Shown here piece by piece: positions 1-9,690 of a DNA stretch of 64,000 bases. The stretch's first letter is position 1, and every line of letters starts with the position of its first letter. A model generated the notes under the pieces. That model saw only the letters and a program-made list of their open reading frames with translations. It did not search any database and was not told the origin of the DNA. The DNA lies in NCBI GenBank assembly GCA_030447275.1, contig JAUJPF010000001.1:1-64000 (forward strand), written 5' to 3'. This DNA is from Solirubrobacteraceae bacterium (lineage in GTDB: Bacteria; Actinomycetota; Thermoleophilia; Solirubrobacterales; Solirubrobacteraceae). The position numbers and the translations under genes are program-made.

Positions 1-1
1 C

Positions 2-3000
2 CACGACCAGGGAAGCGGCACCGACACCACGCCACCGGAGACGACGATCACGTCCGGCCCTGGCAGCGGCAGCAACTCCACGAGCGCCACGTTCGCGTTC
101 GCGTCCTCCGAGCCGGCGCCCACCTTCGACTGTCGCCTCGACGGCGGCGCGTGGACGTCGTGCGAGTCCCCGAAGACCTACGCCGGTCTCGAGGAGGGTC
201 GCCGCGCGTTCGAGGTGCGCGCGCGCGACGTGGCCGGCAACGTCGACGCTTCCCCAGCCGACTACTCGTGGGTCGTCGAGGCGGCCGCGCTGTACCGGCC
301 GGCCACCCTGCACTCCGACGGCGCGGACCTTCAGTGGGGCGCCTACCGCGGAAGCGGCTTCTCGGCGTACGAGATCCATCGCTCGTCGGCCACTGCTTTC
401 ACGCCAAGCAGCAGCACGCTGCTCGCGCGGATCCCGGACGCTGGCGTCACCACGTTCCGCGACACGACCGCGGCGCCGGGCAGGACGTTCACCTACAAGC
501 TCTTGGTCAACGGCGCGGCCGGTGGCGAGCACACGGTCGCGCTGCCCGCCGACGGACAGGCGGAGAAGACGCTGCAACCCAACGCGGCGAACGGCGCGGC
601 GACCTGGATCCGCAGCGGCAGCTGCGACAACAACGGGCGGCGCACGGATCTTCGCGCGGGTGTCAGCTCGGGCGCCGACGCCTCGCTGCGCGGGCTCGTG
701 TCCTTCGATCTGCGTGACATTCCGGCCGGGGCGGCGGTGTCGGAGGCCACGCTGTCGCTGTACGCCTACCAGCAGCCGACGAAGCCGGTCACGTTCGCCG
801 TTCAGCGGGCCACGGCCAGCTGGGACGAGGGTCTCGGCAGCTCCGACTGCAGCGGCCGGGGCGCGAGCTGGACGCAAGCAGCGCCGGGTGTGACGTGGGC
901 GACGGAGGGCGGCGACTTCTCGAGCACAGTGGAGGCGCAGGCGTCGCATGCTGGCACCGAGAATCCGGGGTGGGATCAGTTCGCCATCAAGAGCCTCGTC
1001 GCCGACTGGGTTGCCGGCGTCTACCCGAACCTCGGCCTGGTCGTCAAGGCGACAGACGAGTCGCTCGTCTCCGGCACGGGCATCTTCTACCGCTCCGACG
1101 ATTACGTCGACGATCCGACCCAGCGCCCAAAGCTGACCGTCACGTACACCGACGGCAGCAAGGCGCGCGGTGCGCAGGTCGACGTCTCGACGCCGCGGGC
1201 CGGCGCCGCGGTCAGCGGAACCGTGGACGTCACCGTCGCGGCGTCGGACGATCGGCGCGTCGAGCAGGTCGAGTTCTTCGCCGACGGCGCGTCGATCGGC
1301 ACCGACGCCACCGCGCCCTACAGCCAGGCGTGGAACTCGCAGACGATCGGCAACGGCACGCGGACGTTGACGGCGAAGGCCACCGACGACGCCGGCAACA
1401 CGACGACGTCGCCGAGCGTCTCGGTCTCCGTCGAGAACAGCAACGCGCCGGCGACCGCGATCACGTCCCCCGCGGCGACGTACGCCGACACCGTCAACGC
1501 CGACGTCCCGGCGGCGTACTGGCGGCTCGGCGAGACGAGCGGCACCGCGGCGGCCGACGCGTCCGGCAACGACAGAGCCGCCACCTACGGCGGATCGCTG
1601 CTGTACGCCCAGCCAAGCCTGCTCACCGGCGACGCGAACACGTCGGTGCTGTTCAAGAACGCGACGACGGACGGCCGCGCGACCGCGGCGCTCACCGGCC
1701 TGCTCGGCAGCGAGCTGACGGCGGAGGCGTGGGTGGACTACAACGGCGGCTCAGGGGCCGGGAAGCGCAACAACGTGCTGTCGCGCGGCAGCGGCGACGG
1801 GTCATGGCTGCTGCGCGTCTACCAGTCGTCGACCGGCAGCGGCGAGGTGCGCGCGCTGTGGGGCCTCACGAAGGGCACCGCACGAACGGACGCGGTCGCC
1901 ACCATCAGCCCCGGCCGGCACCACCTGGCCGGCAGCTACGACGGCGCGACGCTGCGGCTGTACGTCGACGGCAAGCTCGCCGAGTCGGCGACACTCGCCG
2001 GCGCGGTCCCCACCACCTCGAGCTCGGTTGCCATCGGGTCGGTGGTCGACGACGACATGCCGATCGACGAGGCCGCCGTCTACGGCCGGACGCTGCCCGC
2101 GTCGGAGATCAAGACGCATGCCGACGTCGGATCCGGCGGCCTCACCGGGCAGGCGACCGTCAACGCGACGGCGAGCGACGACGTGCAGGTCGCCCGTGTC
2201 GAGTTCTACGTCGACGCGACCCGCTTCGCCGAGGACACCGCGGCTCCGTGGCAGGCGACGCTCGACACGCTCGCCCTGCCGGTCCACGACGGCCAGCACA
2301 CGTTGACGACGAAGGCCTACGACGAGCACGGCAACGTCACGACCTCTGCCCCTGTCAGCGTCGGCGTCGCCAACGCGGCGGGCTCCAAGTACCGGGCGAC
2401 GATCGACTCCACCGCGCCGCCCCAGACGATGGCCTGGGATCCGGCGGCCGCGGCCGCCCAGGAGAAGGCCGGCTTCGACGTGACCGTCACGAACGCGTCG
2501 GCGGCCACGTGGGCCGCCGCCGACATCGTCGCGCGGTACAGATGGGTCGCGGGCGACGGCAGCATCGTCGACAGCGGCCCCGAGGTGAGCCTCGGGTCCG
2601 ACCTCGCCGCCGGCGCCAGCCGCAAGCTCACGAACGTGATGGTCGACCCGCCCGCGTTGCCCGACGGGGTCGATCGCGTGGAGTACCGGCTGCGCTTCGA
2701 CCTGTACGAGAAGTCCTCGGTGAGGTGGTTCGAGGCGAAGGGCAGCAAGCCGCTCGAGCACCGCGTCGGGGTCTTGCGCAAGCGACCCGTCGCCCTGGGG
2801 CTCGAGCGCTACTACCACTACGACGGCGCGGAGCTCGGCGCCGGGATGCAGCATCTCGTCAACCTGGCCAGCGGCAACTCGCTGGTGCGCTGGACCCCGT
2901 TCGCCGCGACGGGCCGGGGCGTCTCGACGCTGGTCAACCTGACGCACAACTCCCTCGAGCAGCACAGCACGTCGCCGGCCGGCAACAACGTGTCGCTGTC

Positions 3001-6000
3001 GATCTCGAGCCTGACGCGCTTCGGCACCCGCCTCGACGTGCACCCCAACAAGGCCGACGAGATCGCCGGACGAGCGAGCAGCCGCTACGTCGAGCTCCTC
3101 GATGGCGACGGGACGACCCATCGCTTCACCGGCCAGCAGGCCGCCGACGGCAGCGTCTACTGGACCGAGCCCAGCGGCGTGCACCTGTGGCTTCGCAAGT
3201 ACTCCACTACCGACCCGGCGCGCGCGTGGGCGCTGACCCGCCCCGATCGCGTGACGTACTTCTTCGACGCCGACGGCTACCCGACCGCCGTCGAGGACGG
3301 CAACAAGAACGCGCTGACGTTCACGCTGGTCGACACGCCGCCGGGAGAGGATCCCGGTGGGCCGAAGAAGCGCATCACCGAGGTCACCGACGCCGGAGGG
3401 CGCACGTTCTCCGTCGCCTACTACGGCAAGGCCGACGGGCCGAAGGGGCGCGTGCGCGGAAAGATCAAGCGCATCAGCGACCACAGCGGCAGCGCGCTCG
3501 ACTTCTACTACTACGACGACGGCAACCTGCAGCGCCTGACGCAGGCGGGCGGCAAGAACGCCGACGGCAGCCCGCTGGCCGGTCGCACGCTGAGCTTCAC
3601 CTACACCGAGCCCAGCAGCACGGCCCAGGCCACCAACACCTCCGCGCAGTCGAGCCGCATCTACAGCGTCCGCGACCCGCTCGGCCGCGAGACCGTCTTC
3701 TCCTACCTCGACGCCGGCGCAGGCGCCGACCGGTACAAGCTCATCTCGCGCAAGGATCGCGCGTCGAAGACCACGTCGTACGCCTACGACACGACCACCC
3801 GCACCACGACGCTGACCGAGTCGCAGTCGGCGAGCGCGACGCGCACCACGAAGTTCCAGTTCGACGCCGAGGGCAAGCTGGCGCGGCTGACGAACGCCAA
3901 AGACGAGGTGACCGCCGTCGACTGGACAGCCGATCGCCACGTCGCCAAGGTGACGCCGCCGTCGAACGGCACAGAGCAGCGCTACGTCGAGTTCCGCTAC
4001 GACGAGAACGGCTACCTCACCGACCGGTGGGACGAGATGCGGCGCCACACCGCGCTCCAGTACGACCACCCGGCGGCGGGCTCGAGCGATCCGTCCGGCA
4101 ATAGCGATGTCCCAGGCAAGTGGGCGGCGGGCCGCACGCAGGGTCACCTCAGCGACCTGGTGAAGAAGACCGACCCCAAGGGCACCGCGTCGACGGGGGC
4201 GGGCGACTTCGAGTGGACGTTTGTCAACGACGCCCGCGGCAACGTGACGAGCGCCACGGACCCCGAGCAGAAGACGACGACCTTCGACTACAGCCCGACC
4301 AACGGCGACCTGACCAAGACGACGGACGCCAACGGCAGCATGACGCTGCTCGAGAGCTACGACCCGAGCGGCCAGCCCGGGAAGGTGCGGGCGATCGGCA
4401 AGAGCGAGGGCGCCGACGACCGGACGACGCAGCTCGGCTACGACGCGGACGGGCTCCTGCGCTGGATCCAGGGCCCGCTCCACGCCGGACTGACAGGCGG
4501 CGACCCGGTCGACTACCGGACGTACTTCTCCTACGACGAGTTCCACCGGATGGGACGGCAGACCACGCCGAAGTCCTACGCCCACGAGCGAGGGACCGTT
4601 CTCTACAGCGACACCGAGTACGACGCCAACGACAACGTCAAGGCCCAGATCGCCCCGCACGTCGGCCCGAACGCCGCCGCCGGCAGCAGGACGACGTACG
4701 AGTACGACGCGATGGACCGCCCGACGGCAGCGACAGCGCCGCCCGACGAGCCTGGAGCAGCGGCCGCGCGCAGCGAGATCAGCTACGACGAGGCGGGTCG
4801 TCCGCACAAGATGACCAGCCCCCGCGGCGTCGCGAGCGCGGGAAGCGGACTCGACCACGCGACGTTCCTCGGCTACGACGAGCTGGATCGCGTGATCCGT
4901 AGCACCCGGTACGACATGTCCACCGCGACGCCCACGGCGCTCGTGGAACGCCACTGCTACGACACCGCGGGCGACCTGATCTCCGTCACGGCTCCGAAGG
5001 CCAACCCCGACGCCCTGACGTGCCCCGTCGCCTCCGGCACGCCGTACACGCACCGGGCGACCTACTTCCCCGACCACCGCCTCAAGTCGCTCGCCGCTCC
5101 GCTCGGCCGCACCGTCTCGTACACGTACGACGGCAACGGTGACGTCGAGACCGTCGTCGATCCGAACGGCAAGACGACCAGGCGCTTCTACGACCAGCGC
5201 CGGATGCCCGTCAAGGTCGAAGAGCCCTTCTCGGCAACTCGCACGCTCACGACCAAGGTCGAGTACGACGCCGCCGGCAACCTGCTGCGCCACATCAGCC
5301 CGCGCGCGTGGGACGCCTCCGCCGACAAGCAGACGTTCACCGACTTCGTCACCCGCTACGAGTACAACGACTTCGACGAGGTGTCGCGGATCGTCCTGCC
5401 CGACGACGGAAGCACCGAGCAGGCCTACGTCCACCGCGCCTACGACGCGGCCGGCAACCTCACCTCGGTCTCGCAGCCCGTCAAGGAGGCGACGGCCCCG
5501 ACGGATGCCACCAAGCGCACGACGCTGAGCCACTACGACACCGGCTGGATCCGGACCAGCCAGCATCCGGGCGACCCGGAGGTCCGCTTCGACTACACGC
5601 CCGAGGGCTGGCAGCAGCGGCGCGTTCCTCAGCTCGCCGGCGGCGGCGAGGACGTCAGCCGCAGCGTGCTCCGCAGCTACTTCCCCGACGGAACGCTCAA
5701 GCAGGAAACCGACCGCCGTGGGCAGGTGACGCAGTACAGCTACGACCTGAACAACAACCTGACGGGCGCGGTGGACTCGAGCGGCATCGTGCGCAAGGGA
5801 CAGGTACCAGTCGAGATCGCCGCCGAGTACGACACCCTCGACCGGCCGACGAAGATCAAGAACCGCCGGCCGAAGGACGCCTCGGACAGCGACTGGCGGG
5901 TCACCAGCTACGACAGCTACGACGCCCACGGCAACGTCGAGGACCTGGTCGAGAACCGCGTCGAGCGCAGCGACGGCACCCAGGTCCAGCTCGGACGCAA

Positions 6001-8152
6001 GCTGCACTACAGCTACGACGAGGCCGATCAGGTCACCTCGCTGATCGACTACGGCAAGGACTCCGCCTCCACCGCCACCGCCGACGACCGCAAGGTCCAG
6101 ACCGGCTACACCCAGACCGGCCTGATCGAGAACCGCTCGGTGGCCAAGGGCGCCGGCTTCGGCGACACGCTGCAGACGACGGCGTGGGAGTACTTCGACA
6201 ACGGGCTGATCAAGACGCTGAACACGCGCAACGGCGCGAATGCCACGCTCGAGTCGCACGCCATCGACTACCTCGACGGCTCCACCTACCTCAACGGCAA
6301 CCCGGTCAAGGACACGTTCACCCTGCGCGGACCCAAGTCGTCTGCGCCGTGCCGCGAAACCAGCTGCACGACCACGTGGACGTACGACGCGCGCGAGCGC
6401 GTCACCGCCGAGGCCCGCCAGCGCGCGTCACTGCGCACCTCGCACTACAAGCTCGACGAGGCCGGCAACGTCGTCGAGAGCTGGGTCAACGACGGGCCGC
6501 GGACGAAGTTCGACTACGTCGGCAACCGCCTCAATGTGCAGCGCGACGCCAACGACGAGATCGTCGCACGCTACTTCTACGACGCCGCTGGGCGTCTGCG
6601 GTGCACGACCGAGGCCCAGGCCACCAAGACAGACTGCGACAACTACGCGGGCGACAGCCCGTTCGCGGGGCTGCTCGAGTACAACGCCTACGATTACCAG
6701 GACCGCCTGCTCGCCCACAAGAAGTTCGATGCCGCCGGCCGGCGCGAGCGCGAAACCACCTACGACTACGACGCGCTTGACCGCCCGGTCAAGCAGATCG
6801 AGCGCCACGGCAGCACCGGCACGGGTTCGGGCTCGCGCACCACCGAGCTGACCTACCTCGGCCTGTCCACGAACGTCACGCTCGAGAAGCACGACCCGCT
6901 CAGCACGACCGGCAAGCAGCGCATCAAGAGCTACAGCTACGACCCGTCCGGCCAGCGCATCGCGCTCAACGACACCGTCCCAGCCAGCGGCGGAAACCCC
7001 GCGAAGAGCCGCGACTTCACCTACGCGATGAGCCCGCACGGATCGGTGTCGCTGCTGCTCAACGACGACGGGCAGGCCCAGGCAGCGTACGGCTACACCG
7101 CCTACGGCAACGCCGACAAGACCGAGCCCGAGGCGGACCGCCTGACGCACGAGGTCGATCCCGACGGCACCGACGGCGCCCAGACCGCCGACAACGACCC
7201 GCTGAACCCCTACCGCTACACGGGCAAGCGCCAGGACACCGGCTCGGGCACGCTCGACATGGGCGCGCGGCGCTTCAGCCCGAGCACCGCGCACTTCCTC
7301 CAGCAGGACTTCTACGACGACGCGCTCGGTGACCTCGGACTATCCGACGACCCGCTGACGCAGAACCGCTACGCGCTCGCCGGCGGTAATCCGGTCTCGT
7401 TCGTGGAAACCGACGGCCACGAGCCGGCGACGTCCTACAACCGCCGTGCACGGCAGAAGATCCGCGACCGTGACGGTGCGTGTATGCGCGACTGCAGCTT
7501 TAGCGCTGAGACCGAGCGAGAGCGCCAGCGCGCCCCCGACGCGCCCGACTGGTTTTACCAGCGGGGACGCCCAAGCCACGAAATATCGGAGTTCGAGCCC
7601 ACCAGCTCGCGCGCGGGCTCGCACCGTCACACCCGGCCACCGTGCCCGGGATGCAGCGAGCGCGACCGTCGCGGCGCAGCGGCGGAGACGCACCTGGCCC
7701 TCTTTGCGGCCGGAGAAGGGCTAGCCCGAGCTGCGATCTTCGTCGCGAAGCGTCTCGGAGGGCCGGTGGTGCGGAAGATCTCTGGCCGCGGCGACGATGG
7801 CCCAAACGGCCAAGCGGACGATGCCGCAGAGGCAGCCGACGACGCGGCTCGCCTGCCGGCACGGGAGAGTTTCGGCAATCCGGCCAAGCTAGAGGACCAC
7901 TTCCGACGCCACGGTGCCGACTTCGGGGCGAAGTCGGCGGAGGAGTACGCAGCGATGGCCTCGAACTTCTTGCAGCGCTCGCAACAGCAACGGTTGCCGA
8001 CGAAGATCGACGCGGACGGCGTCATCCGGGTACACGACCCCCGCACTAACACGTTCGGCTCGTACAATCCCGACGGTACAACGAGGACTTTTCTCAAGCC
8101 AACCAGCCCAACCTATTTCGACCGTCAACCCGGTTCGCCGCCGCGTCCGTGA
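2..8152 (+). CDS. RHS/YD-repeat polymorphic toxin, 5' end outside window
   Basis: The frame is open from the window edge, giving at least 2716 residues; the true start lies upstream. Order seen: an Ig-like unit with the FDCRLDGGAW...C pattern (nt 29-285), a fibronectin-like stretch (290-540), a DNRLRE-type domain (about 560-1150), an Ig-like unit (1180-1440), a LamG/concanavalin-like domain (1470-2120), a second Ig-like unit (2120-2370), then the RHS core (2800-7430) with dozens of YD repeats (YDxxGN, YDAAGR). The core ends with the usual hyperconserved segment (YRYTGKRQD, DPLTQNRYALAGGNPVSF). By family knowledge the core forms a hollow shell around a C-terminal toxin. Here the variable tip is nt 7424-8152 and ends in a compact domain with HFRRHGADFGAKSAEEY, NTFGSY and DGTTRTFLKP, which looks like a BECR-fold (barnase/EndoU/colicin/RelE) RNase toxin. 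That last assignment is by eye. The stop overlaps the next gene by GTGA. Confidence 0.9.
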   Translation, partial: HDQGSGTDTTPPETTITSGPGSGSNSTSATFAFASSEPAPTFDCRLDGGAWTSCESPKTYAGLEEGRRAFEVRARDVAGNVDASPADYSWVVEAAALYRPATLHSDGADLQWGAYRGSGFSAYEIHRSSATAFTPSSSTLLARIPDAGVTTFRDTTAAPGRTFTYKLLVNGAAGGEHTVALPADGQAEKTLQPNAANGAATWIRSGSCDNNGRRTDLRAGVSSGADASLRGLVSFDLRDIPAGAAVSEATLSLYAYQQPTKPVTFAVQRATASWDEGLGSSDCSGRGASWTQAAPGVTWATEGGDFSSTVEAQASHAGTENPGWDQFAIKSLVADWVAGVYPNLGLVVKATDESLVSGTGIFYRSDDYVDDPTQRPKLTVTYTDGSKARGAQVDVSTPRAGAAVSGTVDVTVAASDDRRVEQVEFFADGASIGTDATAPYSQAWNSQTIGNGTRTLTAKATDDAGNTTTSPSVSVSVENSNAPATAITSPAATYADTVNADVPAAYWRLGETSGTAAADASGNDRAATYGGSLLYAQPSLLTGDANTSVLFKNATTDGRATAALTGLLGSELTAEAWVDYNGGSGAGKRNNVLSRGSGDGSWLLRVYQSSTGSGEVRALWGLTKGTARTDAVATISPGRHHLAGSYDGATLRLYVDGKLAESATLAGAVPTTSSSVAIGSVVDDDMPIDEAAVYGRTLPASEIKTHADVGSGGLTGQATVNATASDDVQVARVEFYVDATRFAEDTAAPWQATLDTLALPVHDGQHTLTTKAYDEHGNVTTSAPVSVGVANAAGSKYRATIDSTAPPQTMAWDPAAAAAQEKAGFDVTVTNASAATWAAADIVARYRWVAGDGSIVDSGPEVSLGSDLAAGASRKLTNVMVDPPALPDGVDRVEYRLRFDLYEKSSVRWFEAKGSKPLEHRVGVLRKRPVALGLERYYHYDGAELGAGMQHLVNLASGNSLVRWTPFAATGRGVSTLVNLTHNSLEQHSTSPAGNNVSLSISSLTRFGTRLDVHPNKADEIAGRASSRYVELLDGDGTTHRFTGQQAADGSVYWTEPSGVHLWLRKYSTTDPARAWALTRPDRVTYFFDADGYPTAVEDGNKNALTFTLVDTPPGEDPGGPKKRITEVTDAGGRTFSVAYYGKADGPKGRVRGKIKRISDHSGSALDFYYYDDGNLQRLTQAGGKNADGSPLAGRTLSFTYTEPSSTAQATNTSAQSSRIYSVRDPLGRETVFSYLDAGAGADRYKLISRKDRASKTTSYAYDTTTRTTTLTESQSASATRTTKFQFDAEGKLARLTNAKDEVTAVDWTADRHVAKVTPPSNGTEQRYVEFRYDENGYLTDRWDEMRRHTALQYDHPAAGSSDPSGNSDVPGKWAAGRTQGHLSDLVKKTDPKGTASTGAGDFEWTFVNDARGNVTSATDPEQKTTTFDYSPTNGDLTKTTDANGSMTLLESYDPSGQPGKVRAIGKSEGADDRTTQLGYDADGLLRWIQGPLHAGLTGGDPVDYRTYFSYDEFHRMGRQTTPKSYAHERGTVLYSDTEYDANDNVKAQIAPHVGPNAAAGSRTTYEYDAMDRPTAATAPPDEPGAAAARSEISYDEAGRPHKMTSPRGVASAGSGLDHATFLGYDELDRVIRSTRYDMSTATPTALVERHCYDTAGDLISVTAPKANPDALTCPVASGTPYTHRATYFPDHRLKSLAAPLGRTVSYTYDGNGDVETVVDPNGKTTRRFYDQRRMPVKVEEPFSATRTLTTKVEYDAAGNLLRHISPRAWDASADKQTFTDFVTRYEYNDFDEVSRIVLPDDGSTEQAYVHRAYDAAGNLTSVSQPVKEATAPTDATKRTTLSHYDTGWIRTSQHPGDPEVRFDYTPEGWQQRRVPQLAGGGEDVSRSVLRSYFPDGTLKQETDRRGQVTQYSYDLNNNLTGAVDSSGIVRKGQVPVEIAAEYDTLDRPTKIKNRRPKDASDSDWRVTSYDSYDAHGNVEDLVENRVERSDGTQVQLGRKLHYSYDEADQVTSLIDYGKDSASTATADDRKVQTGYTQTGLIENRSVAKGAGFGDTLQTTAWEYFDNGLIKTLNTRNGANATLESHAIDYLDGSTYLNGNPVKDTFTLRGPKSSAPCRETSCTTTWTYDARERVTAEARQRASLRTSHYKLDEAGNVVESWVNDGPRTKFDYVGNRLNVQRDANDEIVARYFYDAAGRLRCTTEAQATKTDCDNYAGDSPFAGLLEYNAYDYQDRLLAHKKFDAAGRRERETTYDYDALDRPVKQIERHGSTGTGSGSRTTELTYLGLSTNVTLEKHDPLSTTGKQRIKSYSYDPSGQRIALNDTVPASGGNPAKSRDFTYAMSPHGSVSLLLNDDGQAQAAYGYTAYGNADKTEPEADRLTHEVDPDGTDGAQTADNDPLNPYRYTGKRQDTGSGTLDMGARRFSPSTAHFLQQDFYDDALGDLGLSDDPLTQNRYALAGGNPVSFVETDGHEPATSYNRRARQKIRDRDGACMRDCSFSAETERERQRAPDAPDWFYQRGRPSHEISEFEPTSSRAGSHRHTRPPCPGCSERDRRGAAAETHLALFAAGEGLARAAIFVAKRLGGPVVRKISGRGDDGPNGQADDAAEAADDAARLPARESFGNPAKLEDHFRRHGADFGAKSAEEYAAMASNFLQRSQQQRLPTKIDADGVIRVHDPRTNTFGSYNPDGTTRTFLKPTSPTYFDRQPGSPPRP

Positions 8153-8421
8153 AAGCCGTGGCTTCCTACGTCTGTCCTGTCTGCGGCTATCCCGGGCTCG
8201 AAGAGCCTCCGCGCTCGGAGCGCACTGGTGCCGGCTCATACGAGATCTGCCCGTCGTGCGGATTCCAGTTCGGCGTGACGGACGACGACGAGGGGCATTC
8301 GTACGACGAGTGGCGCCGCCGTTGGATTCAGCGCGGGATGCCTTGGGACAGTGAGCCGCTCCGTGCAGCGCCCGAGGCCTGGGATCCCGCCGAGCAGGTC
8401 GGACGACTGGGAAAGCGATAG
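8149..8421 (+). CDS. CPCC-type cysteine-rich small protein, candidate immunity protein
   Basis: Ninety residues with two zinc-ribbon knuckles (YVCPVCGYPGL and YEICPSCGFQFG) followed by SYDEWRRRWI, the signature of the cysteine-rich CPCC family. The GTG start sits inside the TGA stop of the RHS gene (GTGA, 8149-8152), so translation is coupled. In polymorphic toxin loci the gene immediately after the tip is normally the immunity gene, and CPCC proteins are often found in this place. I therefore infer that it neutralises the RHS tip, but nothing in the sequence shows binding. It could instead be a zinc-binding accessory protein. Confidence 0.8.
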   Translation: MKAVASYVCPVCGYPGLEEPPRSERTGAGSYEICPSCGFQFGVTDDDEGHSYDEWRRRWIQRGMPWDSEPLRAAPEAWDPAEQVGRLGKR

Positions 8422-8474
8422 CCGGGTGCCTGAGCCGAGCCCGGCGTGTGCGGGTGGTCGAGGGCCGTTGCGCT

Positions 8475-8669
8475 GAGGCGGAGGAACGGTCGAGGAGCTC
8501 CCATCCGGAGGCACCGACGTCCGCCTCCCGTAGGGCACAACGGCCGAGTCGTCCACTTGCCAGACCGCGGGTACGTTGGGTATCGCTCGGTCTCCAAGTC
8601 TGGGCCGCTCGCGATCGACGTGAACCTCGCAGGCGTTCCCCAATGCGAGAAATAAGGCTCGGGCGGTGA
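8475..8669 (+). pseudogene. decayed C-terminal toxin tail, remnant 1
   Basis: No intact frame fills 8422-8665, but a protein-like segment can be pieced together across frames. TVEELPSGGTDVRLP reads in one frame to about 8530; GHNGRVVHLPDRGYVGYRS and then KSGPLAIDVNLAGVP read in the next frame to about 8639; MREIRLGR and a TGA at 8667-8669 read in the third. The last shift coincides with the run of four C at 8638-8641. The reconstructed end looks like the tail of a secreted polymorphic toxin and its stop overlaps the next gene by GTGA, as at 8149 and 10447. I do not recognise the toxin family. The final frame shift is well supported, the first less so. Confidence 0.5.
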
Positions 8670-9025
8670 CCCCGCTTTCGAGCCTGGAGCAGGACCTTCT
8701 TGTTATAGGCCTCGACGATTACGTCGGGCTGTGGCAGTTCGTGTGGGTTCTGCGGCATACCGGGACGCCTGAATCGGTCGATGTCCGCGAGCAGGTGCTC
8801 GAGAGCGTCCGGCGCCTTCTTGAAGGCGGATACACGCAGCCTGGGCGGCTGCTTGATGACGGGGCGTTCGCTCCTTGGAGCTCCGCCGCGGACGACTCTG
8901 TGCGCCGGATAGACCGCGAGTGGCAAGCTCTAGGGCGCGATCCCAACATCCCGGACATCTGTTGGTTCTCCAACACGGCGGCCGGAGACGAACTAGCCCG
9001 ATCCTTGATGCGCGAGCCATCCTAG
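8666..9025 (+). CDS. putative immunity protein, unrecognised family
   Basis: A 119-residue soluble acidic protein with GTG start, no signal peptide and no membrane segment. Motifs visible: LLVIGLDDYVGLWQF near the N terminus and REWQALGRDPNIPDICWFSN near the C terminus. I do not know the family with certainty. Its start is inside the stop codon of the decayed toxin tail before it (GTGA, 8666-8669). That is the arrangement of a toxin-immunity pair, so I infer an orphan immunity gene retained after its toxin decayed. Codon use is less GC-biased than in the housekeeping genes downstream, consistent with transfer. Confidence 0.75.
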   Translation: MTPLSSLEQDLLVIGLDDYVGLWQFVWVLRHTGTPESVDVREQVLESVRRLLEGGYTQPGRLLDDGAFAPWSSAADDSVRRIDREWQALGRDPNIPDICWFSNTAAGDELARSLMREPS

Positions 9026-9690
9026 GGCGCCCGCGCCTCCCTGACCGCTGCTCGGCCACCGCGGAGGTTCGGTCCGAGCGCGCAATCGCCTGGGGTAGGA
9101 TCGCGGCACGTCAGGCGGTGACGCGGCGCGGCAGCTCCTCCCGGGCAGCAGCAAGCTTATGCGTGCCGGACAGTGGCGCCTCCTGCGCCCACCGATGTGT
9201 GAGCGCCGACCGCCGCCCCGTCCTCGATACGAGCCACCCGCTGCACTCGCTCCTCAGCGGCTTCTCGGAGCCGCGCGACGACGTGCTCGCGGACGACGGT
9301 CCAGGCGGCGGCGACGCGACCGTCGAACCGGGGCCGCCTCGTCCTCCCTCCGCGGGGCGGCCCCTCGACGACGCGACGCTCGACGACGTCCCGTTCACGC
9401 CGCCGGTTCCCACAGCAGCGCTGCATCAGCTTGTCGCTGACGACACGCCGGGCGCAGCGCCGCGCCGTGCGTCGTTCCCTTCGAGGTTCGCCCCCGGGAC
9501 GGCTGTCGTGTCCGGGCTGCGCCCTCCACGCATGTCGCCCAAGGTCGCGGCACTCGTCGCTGCCGGGATCCTCGCGGCCGCGGTCGCGGCCGGCGGCGAT
9601 CAGCAGGCAGGGCCCCGGGAGGCGCCGAAGCCGTCGATCGGCGGGCGTGACCGCGGCGACGGGCCCGGCCACAGGAGACTCGTGCACCGA
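9026..9690 (+). other. gene-poor 0.66 kb between immunity cassettes
   Basis: No recognisable gene. A plus-strand open frame runs through it (about 9100-9975) but has no family I know. It is rich in D, P, G and R and has one hydrophobic stretch (VAALVAAGILAAAVAAGG near 9540-9600) that could be a leftover pre-toxin membrane helix. A reverse frame (9157-9687) is also open but very arginine-rich, as expected of a shadow. I found no RHS core fragment and no transposase. It is best described as decayed sequence upstream of the next toxin tail. Confidence 0.5.

Noticed and set aside
1802..6259. Very long reverse-strand open frame (1485 codons) opposite the RHS gene
   Set aside because: Composition is Val/Arg/Gly/Asp-rich with no recognisable domain and it mirrors the codon bias of the plus-strand RHS gene; a typical shadow of high-GC coding DNA.
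2800..7430. Regular repeats that might be read as a CRISPR or DNA tandem array
   Set aside because: The periodicity is at protein level (YD repeats of RHS); the DNA units are diverged, of uneven length and fully coding.
9157..9687. Reverse open frame of 176 codons in the cassette region
   Set aside because: Arg-rich, no motif and no start signal; overlaps decayed plus-strand toxin sequence.
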